Shown: in pieces, positions 37,862 through 49,700 of the stretch
How the letters are laid out: each line of letters begins with the position of its first letter
Numbering within the stretch: position 1 is the stretch's first letter
Notes under the pieces: generated by a model
What the model was told of the DNA's origin: nothing
The model's input: only the letters and a program-made list of their open reading frames with translations
Database searches by the model: none
Made by a program: the position numbers and the translations under genes
Assembly: GCA_021613535.1 (NCBI GenBank)
Contig: CP075495.1
Location: forward strand, 12,276,001 to 12,340,000
DNA: 64,000 nt
Source of the DNA: Adineta vaga
Lineage: Eukaryota > Rotifera
Reading direction: 5' to 3'

Positions 37862-39519
37862 GGGGATGTTGATGTTGAAGAGAATTCAATTGAGAACGAA
37901 GAACTTGAATGTTCATGTCTTTTTCATTTGTTTCTTTTAATAAATCATTTATACGACGTTTATCATTACTAAGTTCATCACTTAATTCTTTTATACGTTT
38001 TATAGCATTTGTTTTTAGATCTAGATAAATAAAATTGAATTCCTTCTGTATATTCAATGAGAAATCATACCTTCTTCATATGCTCGAGCAGATTCATTTA
38101 AAACTTGACCAATATGTGCTTGTGGATCAACTCGTTGACCATGTTGTAACTAAAATTCAGAAAAAGAAGAAAAAATGATAAATGAAAATTTAGAAAAAAT
38201 TCAATATATTCATACTTTTGACCAGTCTTGTTTGATTAAAGATTGTTTATTTGCAATTTTTTGCATGATTATATTTAATTCGTCAGTTGTTAAAGGAAAT
38301 GCATCAAGTGCTGACATGAGTTCAGTGACGACAACTTGTGAAGTTGGAAGAGCTAAACAAATGAATGAATGAATTCAATAAAAAAACTGAAAGATGAATT
38401 GATTGTATATTCACCTTTGACTAAATCAGCAAGTTTTGCTGGTGGAACCGAAGCAGTAGTTGATTGTTTGACAGGTAATGAAGACGGATTGTATCCGTTG
38501 GCCTGAACTGTTGTTTCCTTTTGTTGACGAATGGGTTGACGTTGAGCTAATTGTTCATGTTGAACTTGATTTGAAGCTTGTTGTTGAGCAGAAGGTGGAG
38601 CGACAGACGTTACAGTTGTAGACGATGCAACTGCTGATTTCGTTTGTTGTTGTTGTTGTTGTTGTTGTTGCTGTGGCAGTTGTTGTTGTTGATTTGATTG
38701 AGCTGGAGTTTTATGTCCTTTACCAACTACAGTTGTAAATGGTTGTTCCTGTTGTTGTTGTTGTTGTTGTTGTTTTTGAACGCTTAGATTGGCATTTGAT
38801 GCTGGTGGTGCTGTTGATCTTTTAACTGGTGCAATAGGACCTGGTGCAGGTTGCTTATTTGATGTTTGAGATGGTTTAATTTGCGTTTTAGGATGTTGGT
38901 GATGTTGTTTAGCTAATTCAACTTCATCTTTAGGTATTCCACTCACTAATTTTGGATGTGAAATTGGTTGAGGTCGATTCGTTACTGGACTCTTTTCATC
39001 CTTGTTGACTAAAATACCTTCAATTGGTGGTGTACCTGGCCGTGCTTTATTTTTACGTTTACGAGCTTTAGAAGAACTTTCAACAACTTGTGGTGCTGTT
39101 GCTACTGTTGTTGATGATTCCTAAAAATTATACAAATATATGTAGTTATAATGAAAAACATATCTTTTTAAATTTCAATTTACTTGTTCACTTTCTTCAC
39201 GTTCATTATCAGTTTCTTCACTTGTTTGTGTTGATGGTTCTTTAAATTTCACATGTTGTGAATCTTCATCATCTTTATTTTCACGTTTTGATTTCTTTTG
39301 AACACTACGTTTTTTCTTTTTTTGATCATTGGCATTTTTATCTTTTCGCTTCTTATCATTAACTGCATCAAAAATTGAATTGGTTTCATCCTTCTTTCCG
39401 CTTAAATTTCCTGCAGATAACGGATCGGACATATTTATTTTCCATGCCACGAAACCAAAACCACCAACTAATGCAGTAATGATGACCAAAGCAAGTAAAA
39501 TAGTTACCCAATCGATCAT
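34709..39519 (-). CDS. Kinectin/p180 (RRBP1)-like ER membrane coiled-coil protein
   Basis: ATG at 39519, TGA at 34709-34711, more than a dozen exons. Exon 1 (39519-39184) encodes a short lumenal start, one transmembrane helix (VTILLALVIITALVGGFGFVAW), and a Lys-rich cytosolic segment like the KP-rich region of ribosome receptor p180 and kinectin. Exon 2 (39120-38415) is Gln/Pro/Thr-rich and disordered with two poly-Gln runs. From about 38350 on, short exons encode a near-continuous heptad coiled coil (for example EELKQLRAEIERLQ-type repeats), ending in an acidic Ser-rich tail. Kinectin anchors kinesin on ER, p180 binds ribosomes and microtubules. Architecture fits both; sequence alone does not separate them. 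One intron (about 35757-36163) is much longer than its neighbours. Confidence 0.68.
37808..37863. repeat. (TTG)n tract coding poly-Gln in the kinectin-like gene
   Basis: Trinucleotide tract read as CAA/CAG Gln codons on the minus strand. Two further Gln tracts lie at about 38643-38690 and 38747-38776. Confidence 0.85.
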
Positions 39520-40557
39520 GATTAATTCTTTTCAAGTTAATATTCCTTGATTTTTTTTGTCACGCGTTCACTCTCACTCTCACACAACACACGCACGTTA
39601 TTAATCTAAAAATATGTAAAGATTCTTTCTATTCTATAATCAAATTAGATAAAAAACAAGTGCCACGAAGGCGAACAAATGAAAAGGAGGTTACATATGT
39701 GTAATGTAAACTATCTCAACTAGATAAATAACAGCGAAAAGAGGATATAAAAATGATATTTAACACGTGTATGCATTTCAAATGAAATGTTTTCAAAAAC
39801 TTAAAATCATATTGATTTTTATTTGAAAGAAAAGGAAAGTCTATCTGGATAGAAAATAAATTATTAATAATGTTATTTATTGAGGAACATAGAAAATATG
39901 ATCATGGCGAATTTCAACCAATGAAAATCAATAGGACAGATCACCATAGAAATTTTTCTTCTTCAAATAATAATATTTTGTTCTATTCTATATATTTTTA
40001 AATAAAATGTATGTTTCTTGCGATTGGATTATGAATTGTAAACGAACATATTTTCAGAAGGCAACATACTTAATAAACTTAAAAGTATTACAAGTGTGAA
40101 TAAATATTCTATAAATAGATCTTCTCTCTCTCACTCTCTCGTACTTTGGTTTCAATAAAAATATTAAAAAACATCGAAGTTAAACAATGATATTTGCAGA
40201 ATACCCGTCTATGCTCGTTGACATTGATTGAAAAAATATTAAAGAACCTTTTTTATTTTGATGACATGAAAAATAGCAATAATTTAGTTTTATAAACAAA
40301 TAGCCTCGTTTTCTTCAACAAAAGCATGAACGATGTATACGAGATAAAAGTTCATATATTTTCATATTCATATGGAATCAACATATGATGAAAAAGATAA
40401 CAATAGAAAGAAACAGGTAAGGACAAATAAATCTTGGTTTATACTTATTTCATGCTATCATATCAAGAAATTGTTAGTATCTTTCATATATAACTGATAA
40501 AAAGTATAGGTTGTTATTATAATATTTCGTAACATAAATAGAAAACGTGAGAGAATT
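39520..40557. promoter_or_regulatory. Divergent promoter region, kinectin-like / SLC17
   Basis: 1.04 kb between divergent start codons. AT-rich with a CT tract (about 40122-40140). No coding potential seen. Both promoters must lie here or in 5' UTR introns. Confidence 0.5.
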
Positions 40558-42796
40558 ATGTATGAAAGACGTTCTAGTATTCATTCAGATGCGAGAGATG
40601 ATGATGGTGATGATGATCCATTATTAACATTAACAACAGCATCTGATCAACAACATGAACGAATCAAATTGAATACCTTAGATGAACCAATAACTAGAAT
40701 TAATTCTGATTATACTAAAGATTCAGATACAGAACCTCTATTAGACGAAATTCTAATTGAACCACCTGTAGGCGGCACTTTCTTATGTACAAAGGCACCG
40801 GCACGTTATATTACTGCTATCTGGGCTTTTTTCGGTTTTTTCTGTCTCTATGCAATGCGAGTGAATCTATCTGTAGCCATTGTTGCAATGGTTTGTACTT
40901 TGATTGAATACATAAATTATATCAGATTATTCTCTTTAGGTAATACCACAAAGTGATTTAAATCAATCAGCTACATCATGTCCAGTTACAAGCAAAAATT
41001 CCACAACACCTCAGAAAGTATTAGAAAATTGATCGTAAAATTCGTATTGTATAAATCGCTTTTATTTCTTCTATTAGCATTACGATTTTGATTGGAGTCC
41101 AACTGTAGAAGGTGCTGTTCTTGGAGCATTCTTCTATGGTTATTTGTTAATGCAAGTGTAAGATAATTACCGAAAGAATGCTGCAATTTCTTGAAAATAA
41201 TTTTGTTTTTGTAGTATAGGAGGTAACAAAAAATCGTACGAACGTAAGTATTTCTATTGATAGTATTTTTTATAGGCAATTTGGCTGAAAAATTTGGTGC
41301 AAAATGGATCTTTGGTGGAGGAATATTAATATCTGGTTTATTAACTCTATTAACACCAACAGCAGCTCATATCGATTATCGATTATTTTTTCTTATACGA
41401 TTTATTACCGGTGTTGTTTCAAGTCCAGGATTTCCATCAGCAGCAGCTCTTTGGGGAAAATGGGTATCAATGATTTACCTATTCGAAAAATATTTCTTTT
41501 ACTACTAAGTATTGATTCTCCTTCTTTTTTAAGATACCACCATCAGAACGTAGTACAATACCACCAATTTCTCAAAGTGGTGCCAATTTTGGTATTATTA
41601 TATCTACTCCATTAATAAGTATTATGATTGAAAGAAATTTTCTGGGTGGATGGCCATCAGCATTCTATGTGTTTGGTAATTCAATAGAAATTTAATCTAT
41701 CATATGTACTGTATTCTTTCTGCTCAGGTACTTTGTCGTGTATATGGTTTATTGGTTGGTATTTCTTTGGTTTTAATTCACCAGATGAACATCCACGTAT
41801 AACAAACGAAGAACGTCTTTTTCTTGAACAACGTATAGCATCTCATACTCGTAAAGTAAATGAAAAGTTTTGTTTTGTCTATTCATTATTACTTGCTCTT
41901 TATGAAAGAAAATTAAAACACCATGGCGTAAAATATTTACTTGTCCAGCTGTATATGGCATTGCTATAATGCATCTTTGTAATAATTATATCTATTATAC
42001 TTTATTAACATCATTACCAACTTATTTTGCTACTGTACTTCATTTTAATTTACATGAGGTTTAATTCAATTTGAAATTGAATGTATTTGATTCTTATCAT
42101 TTAGAATGGTTTTATCTTTGCTCTTCCATATTTTGCACAATTTTTAATGACAATTATATTTGGAAATATAGTAGATCGTATTCGTGCACGAAAACTTTTA
42201 TCAATTACAAAACTTCGAAAAGGACAGACAATTATTGGTAATAATTATTCAAATATTTTCTCATATGTCTTTTGCTTGATGGAATTTAGGAACTGTTGGT
42301 ACATGTTCATTCTTAGTTGCTATTGGTTATACGGGTTGTGATCATACGGGTTCAGTTATTTGTTGTATATTTGCGGTAGCTTTTCTTGGTTTACATACAT
42401 GTGGTGCATTGATTTCACATCTTGATGTTGCATCGAATCATGCTGGTTAATTTCAACATTTGTCATTTGAAAAGTTTATCTTTTTTTCTATTGTAAATAG
42501 GTACATTAGTTGGTATGACAAATACATTAGCAACGATACCTGGTTTTATTGGACCTGCAGTTGTCGGTGCATTTACCAATAAAAATGTAAGATATTGTAT
42601 TTTAATAGCTAATAGATCAAAGATTAATTAATATGTATAGCAAACAATTGAAGCTTGGCGTTATATATTTAATATCTCTGCTGGTATGGGTGTAATTGGT
42701 TGTATTGCTTATTGTATTTTATTTGATGGTGAAGAACAAGAATGGAATCGAGTTAATTACGGAATCGATGAACAACATGAATCAACTCAAACATGA
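40558..42796 (+). CDS. SLC17A5: Sialin-like SLC17 anion transporter
   Basis: Major-facilitator transporter; sialin exports sialic acid and other acidic solutes from lysosomes with protons. ATG at 40558, TGA at 42794-42796, about ten short-intron exons; the first exon 40558-40890 joins 40940. The acidic cytosolic N-terminus carries DTEPLL, a dileucine sorting signal at the position of the lysosomal DRTPLL signal of human sialin. TM1 is AIWAFFGFFCLYAMRVNLSVAIVAM, including the Arg mutated in Salla disease (RVNLSVA). Then come GAVLGAFFYGYLLMQVIGG, a Ser/Thr/Asn glycosylation-rich first lumenal loop, HLCNNYIYYTLLTSLPTYF and the late signature GTLVGMTNTLATIPGFIGP. About 12 TM segments are expected. 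Vesicular glutamate transporters are related, but the loops and N-terminus favour sialin. Confidence 0.88.
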
Positions 42797-42992
42797 AAAT
42801 AATTATTGATATTCGTTATTTTGTTTTTTTTTCATTCATCTAAATCTTCAATAATTATAAAATTATTTGATGATGATAAGAGGTGATTAGTGTCGTTCGC
42901 CATTTCTTTCATATCACTGAAGAATCTATAGATTTCTTTTGCTACGACTAAAAAGTATTCCTTTTATATTATCAATTGATATCTAAAATATT

Positions 42993-43355
42993 TCATATAC
43001 CAACTGCATTTAAAATAATAGTTTGCTCATTGAATATACCGCTAAGTACTGCTTTGATTTTAGTTAATAATTTATATTTTTCTTCCATTGTTAATTGTTT
43101 AATAAGTTCATATAAAGATTTATAACGAATATTCGCTCCATAACTAATCATTGTTGCCGTTGTCGCACCAGCCAATGCCCCAATGGGTCCTCCAATGAGT
43201 GCTCCAAATGTCGTACCAATTGAAGTTATTGCAATACATTTAACTGTCAGAAGTAAATCATGACGATGAGATTTTTCTAAAACATTTTCAAAATCTTGTC
43301 GTTTTATTGTTTCTAATAAAAGATGCCATTCGTCACTCCAATTAATTAAATTCAT
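42993..43355 (-). CDS. C19orf12: C19orf12-like small membrane protein
   Basis: Intronless ORF of 120 residues, ATG at 43355-43353. The centre is a glycine-zipper hairpin, GTTFGALIGGPIGALAGATTATM, comparable with the GGLVGGPPGLAVGGAVGG membrane hairpin of human C19orf12. It is followed by YELIKQLTMEEKYKLLTKI, comparable with PQILMELPPAEQQRLFNEA. C19orf12 localises to mitochondria, ER and contact sites, and its loss causes a neurodegeneration with iron accumulation; its molecular function is unresolved. The gene lies 266 nt downstream of DRC1 on the same strand. An acceptor-like TTTGTAG ends 12 nt upstream of the ATG. Assignment rests on the hairpin plus the following helix and on length. Confidence 0.62.
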   Translation of the reverse strand: MNLINWSDEWHLLLETIKRQDFENVLEKSHRHDLLLTVKCIAITSIGTTFGALIGGPIGALAGATTATMISYGANIRYKSLYELIKQLTMEEKYKLLTKIKAVLSGIFNEQTIILNAVGI

Positions 43356-43521
43356 TAGAAATAATTCTACAAAGAATTCATTTCTCGAAAATAAATAAAT
43401 AAAACTATTTCCTTAACAACAACATCATTTAGTTCATACCATGATTATATTACTTATTTTAAACTGTCATGTCTAAATGACTAACTTTGTCAAAAGTTTA
43501 TGAATGTTAAATTTACGTATA

Positions 43522-43527
43522 TTTATT
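43522..43527 (-). terminator. Poly(A) signal AATAAA (minus strand), DRC1
   Basis: TTTATT on the plus strand, about 95 nt after the DRC1 stop codon. Confidence 0.5.
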
Positions 43528-43621
43528 ATTTCAAAATCATTCATCAACAGAAAAAAAAATATATAGTGTATGTAAAGAAGAAAAACGTTCGATTATCTTT
43601 TTTTTGTTTCTATTGAAAATT

Positions 43622-46515
43622 CTAATAACCATCTGGTAAATTACTGGACGATTGTTCGGAAAGTTGTAATTGAATAATTTGAGATGGAGGAATTTGTAAT
43701 TCTTGATTGACTTTCGATTGCATATATTTCGAAAGAAGTAAACGTAATTCATCATTTTGTCTCGCTAATGAATTGTTATCTTCAAGTAATTTCGCACGAG
43801 TCGTCAAAGTCGCACTAAACAATACGAAAAATAGAATAAATTTATTAGAATAAAAAAAGAAATTACTAATATTTTTGAAGGCCAACTGTTAATGCATCCC
43901 ACAGACGTTCACGTTGTCCATCGATAACATTCGGATATTTTGCCCAATGTTCTCCATCCAATGAATCATCTCGTTCATCAAGTGATGCAACTTGATATGC
44001 TACTTGTGATGTTAATCTAAAGATCGTAAACAGATTTATCATTTTCGTTTCTTGAAATAAGATATATATACTTTTGACGACCACGATATTCTTCGAGAAA
44101 ATCTTTCAATGCTTTAAGTACATGATTTGGATGAATTAATTCGACACAGTTACCATTACTATCAATAATTTGATGTGTACCACTCTAAAACAAATATATA
44201 TATATATATATATAACTTTAGATAGGAATTTCATTTTGATTTGATTTCAATTTAACCTCGGTTACTTCTTCTCGATCTTCTCGTTTCCTTTCTTGACCAT
44301 CACCATCTTCTTCTTCATCATCATCTTGTTCAGGTCCAGCACCACTAGAAACATATTTTTTTGCTTGTTGTTGTTTAAGTTGTTCAATATGATCAACAAA
44401 AAATTTTGCCATCAATTTAATATCGTCTTCATTTTCAACTTTTAGTGCTCGAAAAATGGCATCTAATTTAATCAAACTTTTTTCATTCTTGTCCAATGGT
44501 TCAAGTAATGCCAATAATTTTGGTTCGACAAGAAAATCCTTTGATTTAAAAAAAGAAACAAAGTATTTTATTTATGATTAATCGTATTTTATTTAGCAGT
44601 AGACTTACTCCTTCATCACAAAGTAATTCGAGAATAGCTTTCATTGATGTACCCGATAGAAAATTATCTGGTTGATCAGATGAATATTCATTTTGTTGAT
44701 CAGTTAACAAATCTCGAACGACATCAATCGATGGTTTGGGAAGTTTAGTAGCATCAATTGGACCAACATTATTCATAAATTCAGTATCCGATGATGTCCA
44801 AGGAAGACCAAGTTGCTGTTCAAAGATTAATCTATCAGCATCGAGTAATTTCTGTGTCATTTCTCGACAACGATCTTCATTCATGATCCATAATTTATGA
44901 AATTTTTCCATATCAGCTGTTAAGAAATGTCTAAATCAAAGTAAATTACAATAGTCGATATTTCAAAAGTACGATGTTGATGTTAAACTATCGTGTCATG
45001 TGGTAAACGAATTCTTACTTTGCTTGTCGTTTAATTTCTTGTGTATTTCCTAATGTTCTTTTATATTCTTCCGCTGCTTGAATACTTTGTGTTTTGTAAA
45101 GTTTTTCTTTTTCTGCTAATTTTTTCTTTAAATTTGTTAATAAATCATTCAATCGAATCTTTCGATTTTTTTGTACACTGATTGTTAAGAGATTTTCTTC
45201 ATCACGTTTTTTTAATACTTTATAATTATATTCATATTTCTCTTGACTTAATTGATAGATAGCTTTCATTTCTTCGATTTTACGTTGTTGTTCTTGAAGT
45301 TGATTTTCTAATTTCGCTTTTTTCGCATTATATTCTTCGGCATGTTTAATACGTAAACGATGTAGATCACGTTCAAATGATTCATGACGTTCAAAACGTG
45401 CAATAACAAATTGTTCCTAAAAAAATACAAATAAACTTATTTGTTTCGAATTAGAATTCAAAACTTCTACCTCTTTATGACGTCGTTCTTCTAATTTATC
45501 TGTCCATTCACGATTGTATTTATCTAATAATTCTTGTCGTTCTTTAATAAAGGCATCTTCAATAGCATGTAATTCTCGTGCGTAATACATTCGACGACTT
45601 TTCACTTGTTCATTCATACGTTCAACAAGAAGTTTTACATTTTCATCAAATTTATGTAACATTTTAACATAATAATCATCTTTAGCTTTTAAATCCTAAA
45701 GAAAACAATCAAAGGATAATAATAAGAATGGTTACTAATTCAAAAAACCTTTTCTAATTCTCCAATTAATTTGTTTTTTTCTTCTAACATTGTTCCACAC
45801 GCATGTTTTTGTGCCATAAGTAACTAAAAGTTGAAAAAGTAATGTACACTTTACAATAGAACAAAATTGTCATGATACTTCGTGCAATTCACGTGAAATG
45901 TCTTTTGTTCGAGCACCTTCCCAATTTCGAATAATCTATCAAGGTAAAAAAATCAAACAAAAGTTAATAAATTTTGATCAAATTTATGCTTTACTTCTTC
46001 AAATTTTTCCTTTGATGATTTGGAATCTTGCTCTAATCGATCTTTTCGTTTTCTCGACGCTTCTTCTTCTTCTAATCGATGTTGATGTTCAATTAAATCT
46101 TGTCCAACACGTATATTAGTTACCTATCATCAATAATAGAAAGAAAAACGATGTTTTCTTTTTTTTTGAAAAGAATATAATCTTATTTCATACAAATTCT
46201 AAACCATCTTCTTCAAGTTTGACTAAACGTTGTCGAGATTGTTCAATTTGATCACGAGCAAAACTAGCCCGTTCTTTTTGTTCATTTTCTCCTGCTGATC
46301 CACGAACTCCATCTTTACTACAAATGAATCAAATACTCAATTAGAAAAGAGTCAATCGAAGAAAATCAAATCAATTACTCTGTTTGTTGATTAAGTCGTT
46401 GTTGAACACGAGCACGACGAGCTGCAATTCTTTCCTCTTGATTTTCTGATGTTAACGATGGTCCTTGATTTTCATCCTCATTAACAAATTTTTGATTGAT
46501 AGCCAGCAAATCCAT
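43622..46515 (-). CDS. DRC1: Dynein regulatory complex subunit 1
   Basis: DRC1 is the core coiled-coil subunit of the nexin-dynein regulatory complex that links axonemal doublets and tunes ciliary beating. ATG at 46515-46513, TAG at 43622-43624, about a dozen exons. The N-terminus has ENQEERIAARRARVQQRL, typical of the family. The central two thirds is coiled coil (for example YYVKMLHKFDENVKLLVERM and AFIKERQELLDKYNREW). Then comes the conserved KFHKLWIMNEDRCREMTQKLLDADRLI. The terminal segment LRLLLSKYMQSKVNQELQIPPSQ matches the conserved DRC1 C-terminus. An acidic loop (QDDDEEEDGDGQE) interrupts the C-terminal third. It implies motile cilia. It lies 234 nt downstream of COG7; an acceptor-like TTTTTAG precedes its ATG by 17 nt. 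Confidence 0.92.
44193..44214. repeat. (TA)n microsatellite in a DRC1 intron
   Basis: About ten TA units lying inside a DRC1 intron just beside the exon junction. Confidence 0.85.
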
Positions 46516-46702
46516 GAGAATGTTTACAACAACTAAAAACGTTCTTTTCTAACGAAACTCAATCTTCATCAGTTGCTTTTATTCTATCGCAATGCCTCCA
46601 TTCTTTTTTTTTCTTTCTTTTATTCAAATAAATAAGAAGAACAGAATAACAAGATAAAAAGAAAAATACGACATCTAACGAATGAATAAAGAGGGCGTTT
46701 CT

Positions 46703-46708
46703 TTTATT
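46703..46708 (-). terminator. Poly(A) signal AATAAA (minus strand), COG7
   Basis: TTTATT on the plus strand, about 42 nt past the COG7 stop and about 170 nt before the acceptor-like site of DRC1. Confidence 0.55.
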
Positions 46709-46749
46709 TATTTTTTTATAACATGAGATTATCACATAAGACGAAAATT

Positions 46750-49700
46750 TTATAAATGTCGCATTGTTCGTATTGTGGTAACCATTCGTGCAGGTTTTTC
46801 TCGAGCAAGTTCTTCAAATTTTGTTTCATCAGCTGCAAATAATTGAATCATATCTTCAAAATCTGCTACATCTTTTAGCCCAAAATCTTCCAAAACACTA
46901 CAAAGATATCCTAAGAGAACAAGATACTGTTTAATGAAGGGAATTTTATTATTATAGAATATATATATATATTTACGGAGATCCATAAGTAATTGCTTGA
47001 GACCTGTTGCTGTTAATGTTTGAATTTGTAATGTTTGTTCCATACATAAACGCATTGTAGCCATAGCAATTGAATCAAGCCAACAGGATGTCAAATCATT
47101 GAATAATTCTATACCAAATTGAATAGAAACTAATACATTTACATAGATATGCATGAAAAATAGTACCCTTATCTTCCAGAAAAGGTAATCTTCCTTTTTT
47201 GAACGCAATTCCTAATTGTTGATTATCTTGTAAATTGAATGGTTCAAAGTGTTGTGGGAGCATTAAAAGATATTGACCAATCTATGAAGTAACGAACAAC
47301 AAACTTCGGAAAAGAAAAGAAAAGAAAGATGATCTTTACTTTGGTAATATTTTCTTGAGGAACGAAACTAAGAGAAGGTAAATCAGCAACAATTGTACCT
47401 CGATTATCACTTGCCCAGACCTTTGGAAACAAAAGATTTCTTTTACAAATAGTAAAATCAAAACGATTGACTTACAGATAATTTCCAAAAGCCATTCAAA
47501 AGTGATTGAATTGGTAAAAAGACAACATCAAAACTAAATCGATGACATTCATCACTAAGTTTACTCAATTGTTTCGGTATATCTGGAAACAGTGTATACG
47601 TCGCATCTATTCAAATACAAATATCGCCAATTTTATCTCAATAAAAATGACATTTTCTTTACTTTCTAATCCTGCTACGATTGCTACAAAATCATATTTA
47701 TCTGATGATGTTATATTAGTAATGAATGATTCAATTGCAAGATCAAATACGTCTTCATGTTGTTTATATCTATTGATAAATTATTTGAAAGAGATTACTT
47801 TATTTTTGATTAAAACAAAAAAGAACATACTTCGTTGTTTTACTGTACCATTCGTTTATCATTTGTAACATTTGTTGTGCTAATGATGATTCAAATTGTT
47901 CATATGCAAGAATAAGTTCACCTTTAGATTTGAAAAGAAAAAGATAAATGAATCATCTTATCAAAATAGATTACCACAAATTTCCAAGATACGAATTGTT
48001 TGTCGAAATAATTCCCAATCTTCATTACCTAAAACTTTTGCATGTCGTTCACGAATATTATTCACTACACGTCGTAATTCTCCAATATATTCAATAAAAA
48101 ATGTCTAAAATAAATTCGTTTTTATCAATAGACGAACACAGAATTTCGTTTTTATATATCCATTCCATACTTGAAGAACATTGAGAAGACTAATGATTGT
48201 TCGACCATTGGTTAATTGTTTACATCGATCAACAGTCTATTTTAGAGATAACCGATAATTATTCATGATATTGTCTAAACAAATATGTTTTACTTCATTT
48301 GCAATGGAGAATACACTAGGAATTGATGATGCAAGTAACTGAATACTACTTGGTGTATCACTTGTATCCTTAAATACAAACGAAAATTAATATCAACTCA
48401 CTCTTGTAATTAAAATAACTAGTTTTCTAACATTCCCTATTTTCACTTGATCATTCATAAATTAAACTAGAAATTTTTTCTCCATGACTAAATTATTCTA
48501 TTAGATATTAGAACTTTAACCTTCGACTGACATTGATATTTGTTTTCAAAAGAGGTTACGTACAAATCGAACGGTATCAAGGGCATTCTTTAATTGTTCT
48601 TGTTCATAGGAGGCATAATTTTGAAAAACATTCGTATAAGGTGAATATAATTCAAAAACAAAGACTTCAATTGTTGATGATGGAATCGTTTCTAAAAAAT
48701 CGGATAAACATATAAATCTGGTCGTTTTCTTTTCGAAAAAGAAATTTATTTACCATTTGATGATATATTTCGATATAATGGTTGAATTTGATTTTGAATT
48801 GATTTACCAAATCTATCTGTAACCTAAAGAAGAAAGGAAACGACGTAATTATTTCATGTCAACAATTAATAAATGTCATCACTAGTTATTTGTTTCAACA
48901 GAAGTTACTAGTTGATGTTCTTTTGATTATCATGTTATTTCTTCTTATACAACCTTCCGATTGTCATCAAAGGATATGTTGATTAACTTTCAATATATAT
49001 TTAAAAGGTATCTCGACAAGAGGAAACAAAATGACCTATTCTCTATAAATTCTTTGAAAATTACGAAGATATATCTCCAGACATTATTAATAAGAATTGA
49101 TAGACTTCATACTTGAAATAGTTGTCGTTTTTCTTATTTTTTTTTGTATGTCTATTGGATATTAATTGAATAGATTTTGTCACGATGATGATACTAGTTA
49201 TCTACATCTTGTCTATCTTTTTTCTGTCATGACATTCTATTTGAATGTAGGATGTCTTGTCATGACGAGTTATGTTGATAGATTTTTATTTTGTTTTCTT
49301 TCTTCTTCTTCTGCACTATATTTATCAAACTAATAGACCAAGTATGAATCTACATATATCAGAAAAGACAATAATATATTAACTAGAGCTTAACTATTGT
49401 TACTTATACCAAAGAAGAAGACGAAGAAGAACATTCTTATTATTACCATGGAAAGCAACTTAACAAAACGTCGTCCGTCGATAGTACCAGGCTCTCTATC
49501 TGATCTATCCAGTACATGGACACCTTCGATAGATATTATCAAAGAAGATGAGGATCGTTCAAGTAAATATTCTTCATCAGCATTAATTTCTTCGTTACCA
49601 TCAATAACAAATTATGAAACAAAACCATATTTAACAATAAAAAAACTTCATTATCAAAATCCATCAACTGGTCAAACAACAACAACATCAATGGCCCATA

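Noticed and set aside
37706-37972. Val-rich plus-strand ORF
   Set aside because: Antisense of the poly-Gln coding tract of the kinectin-like gene.
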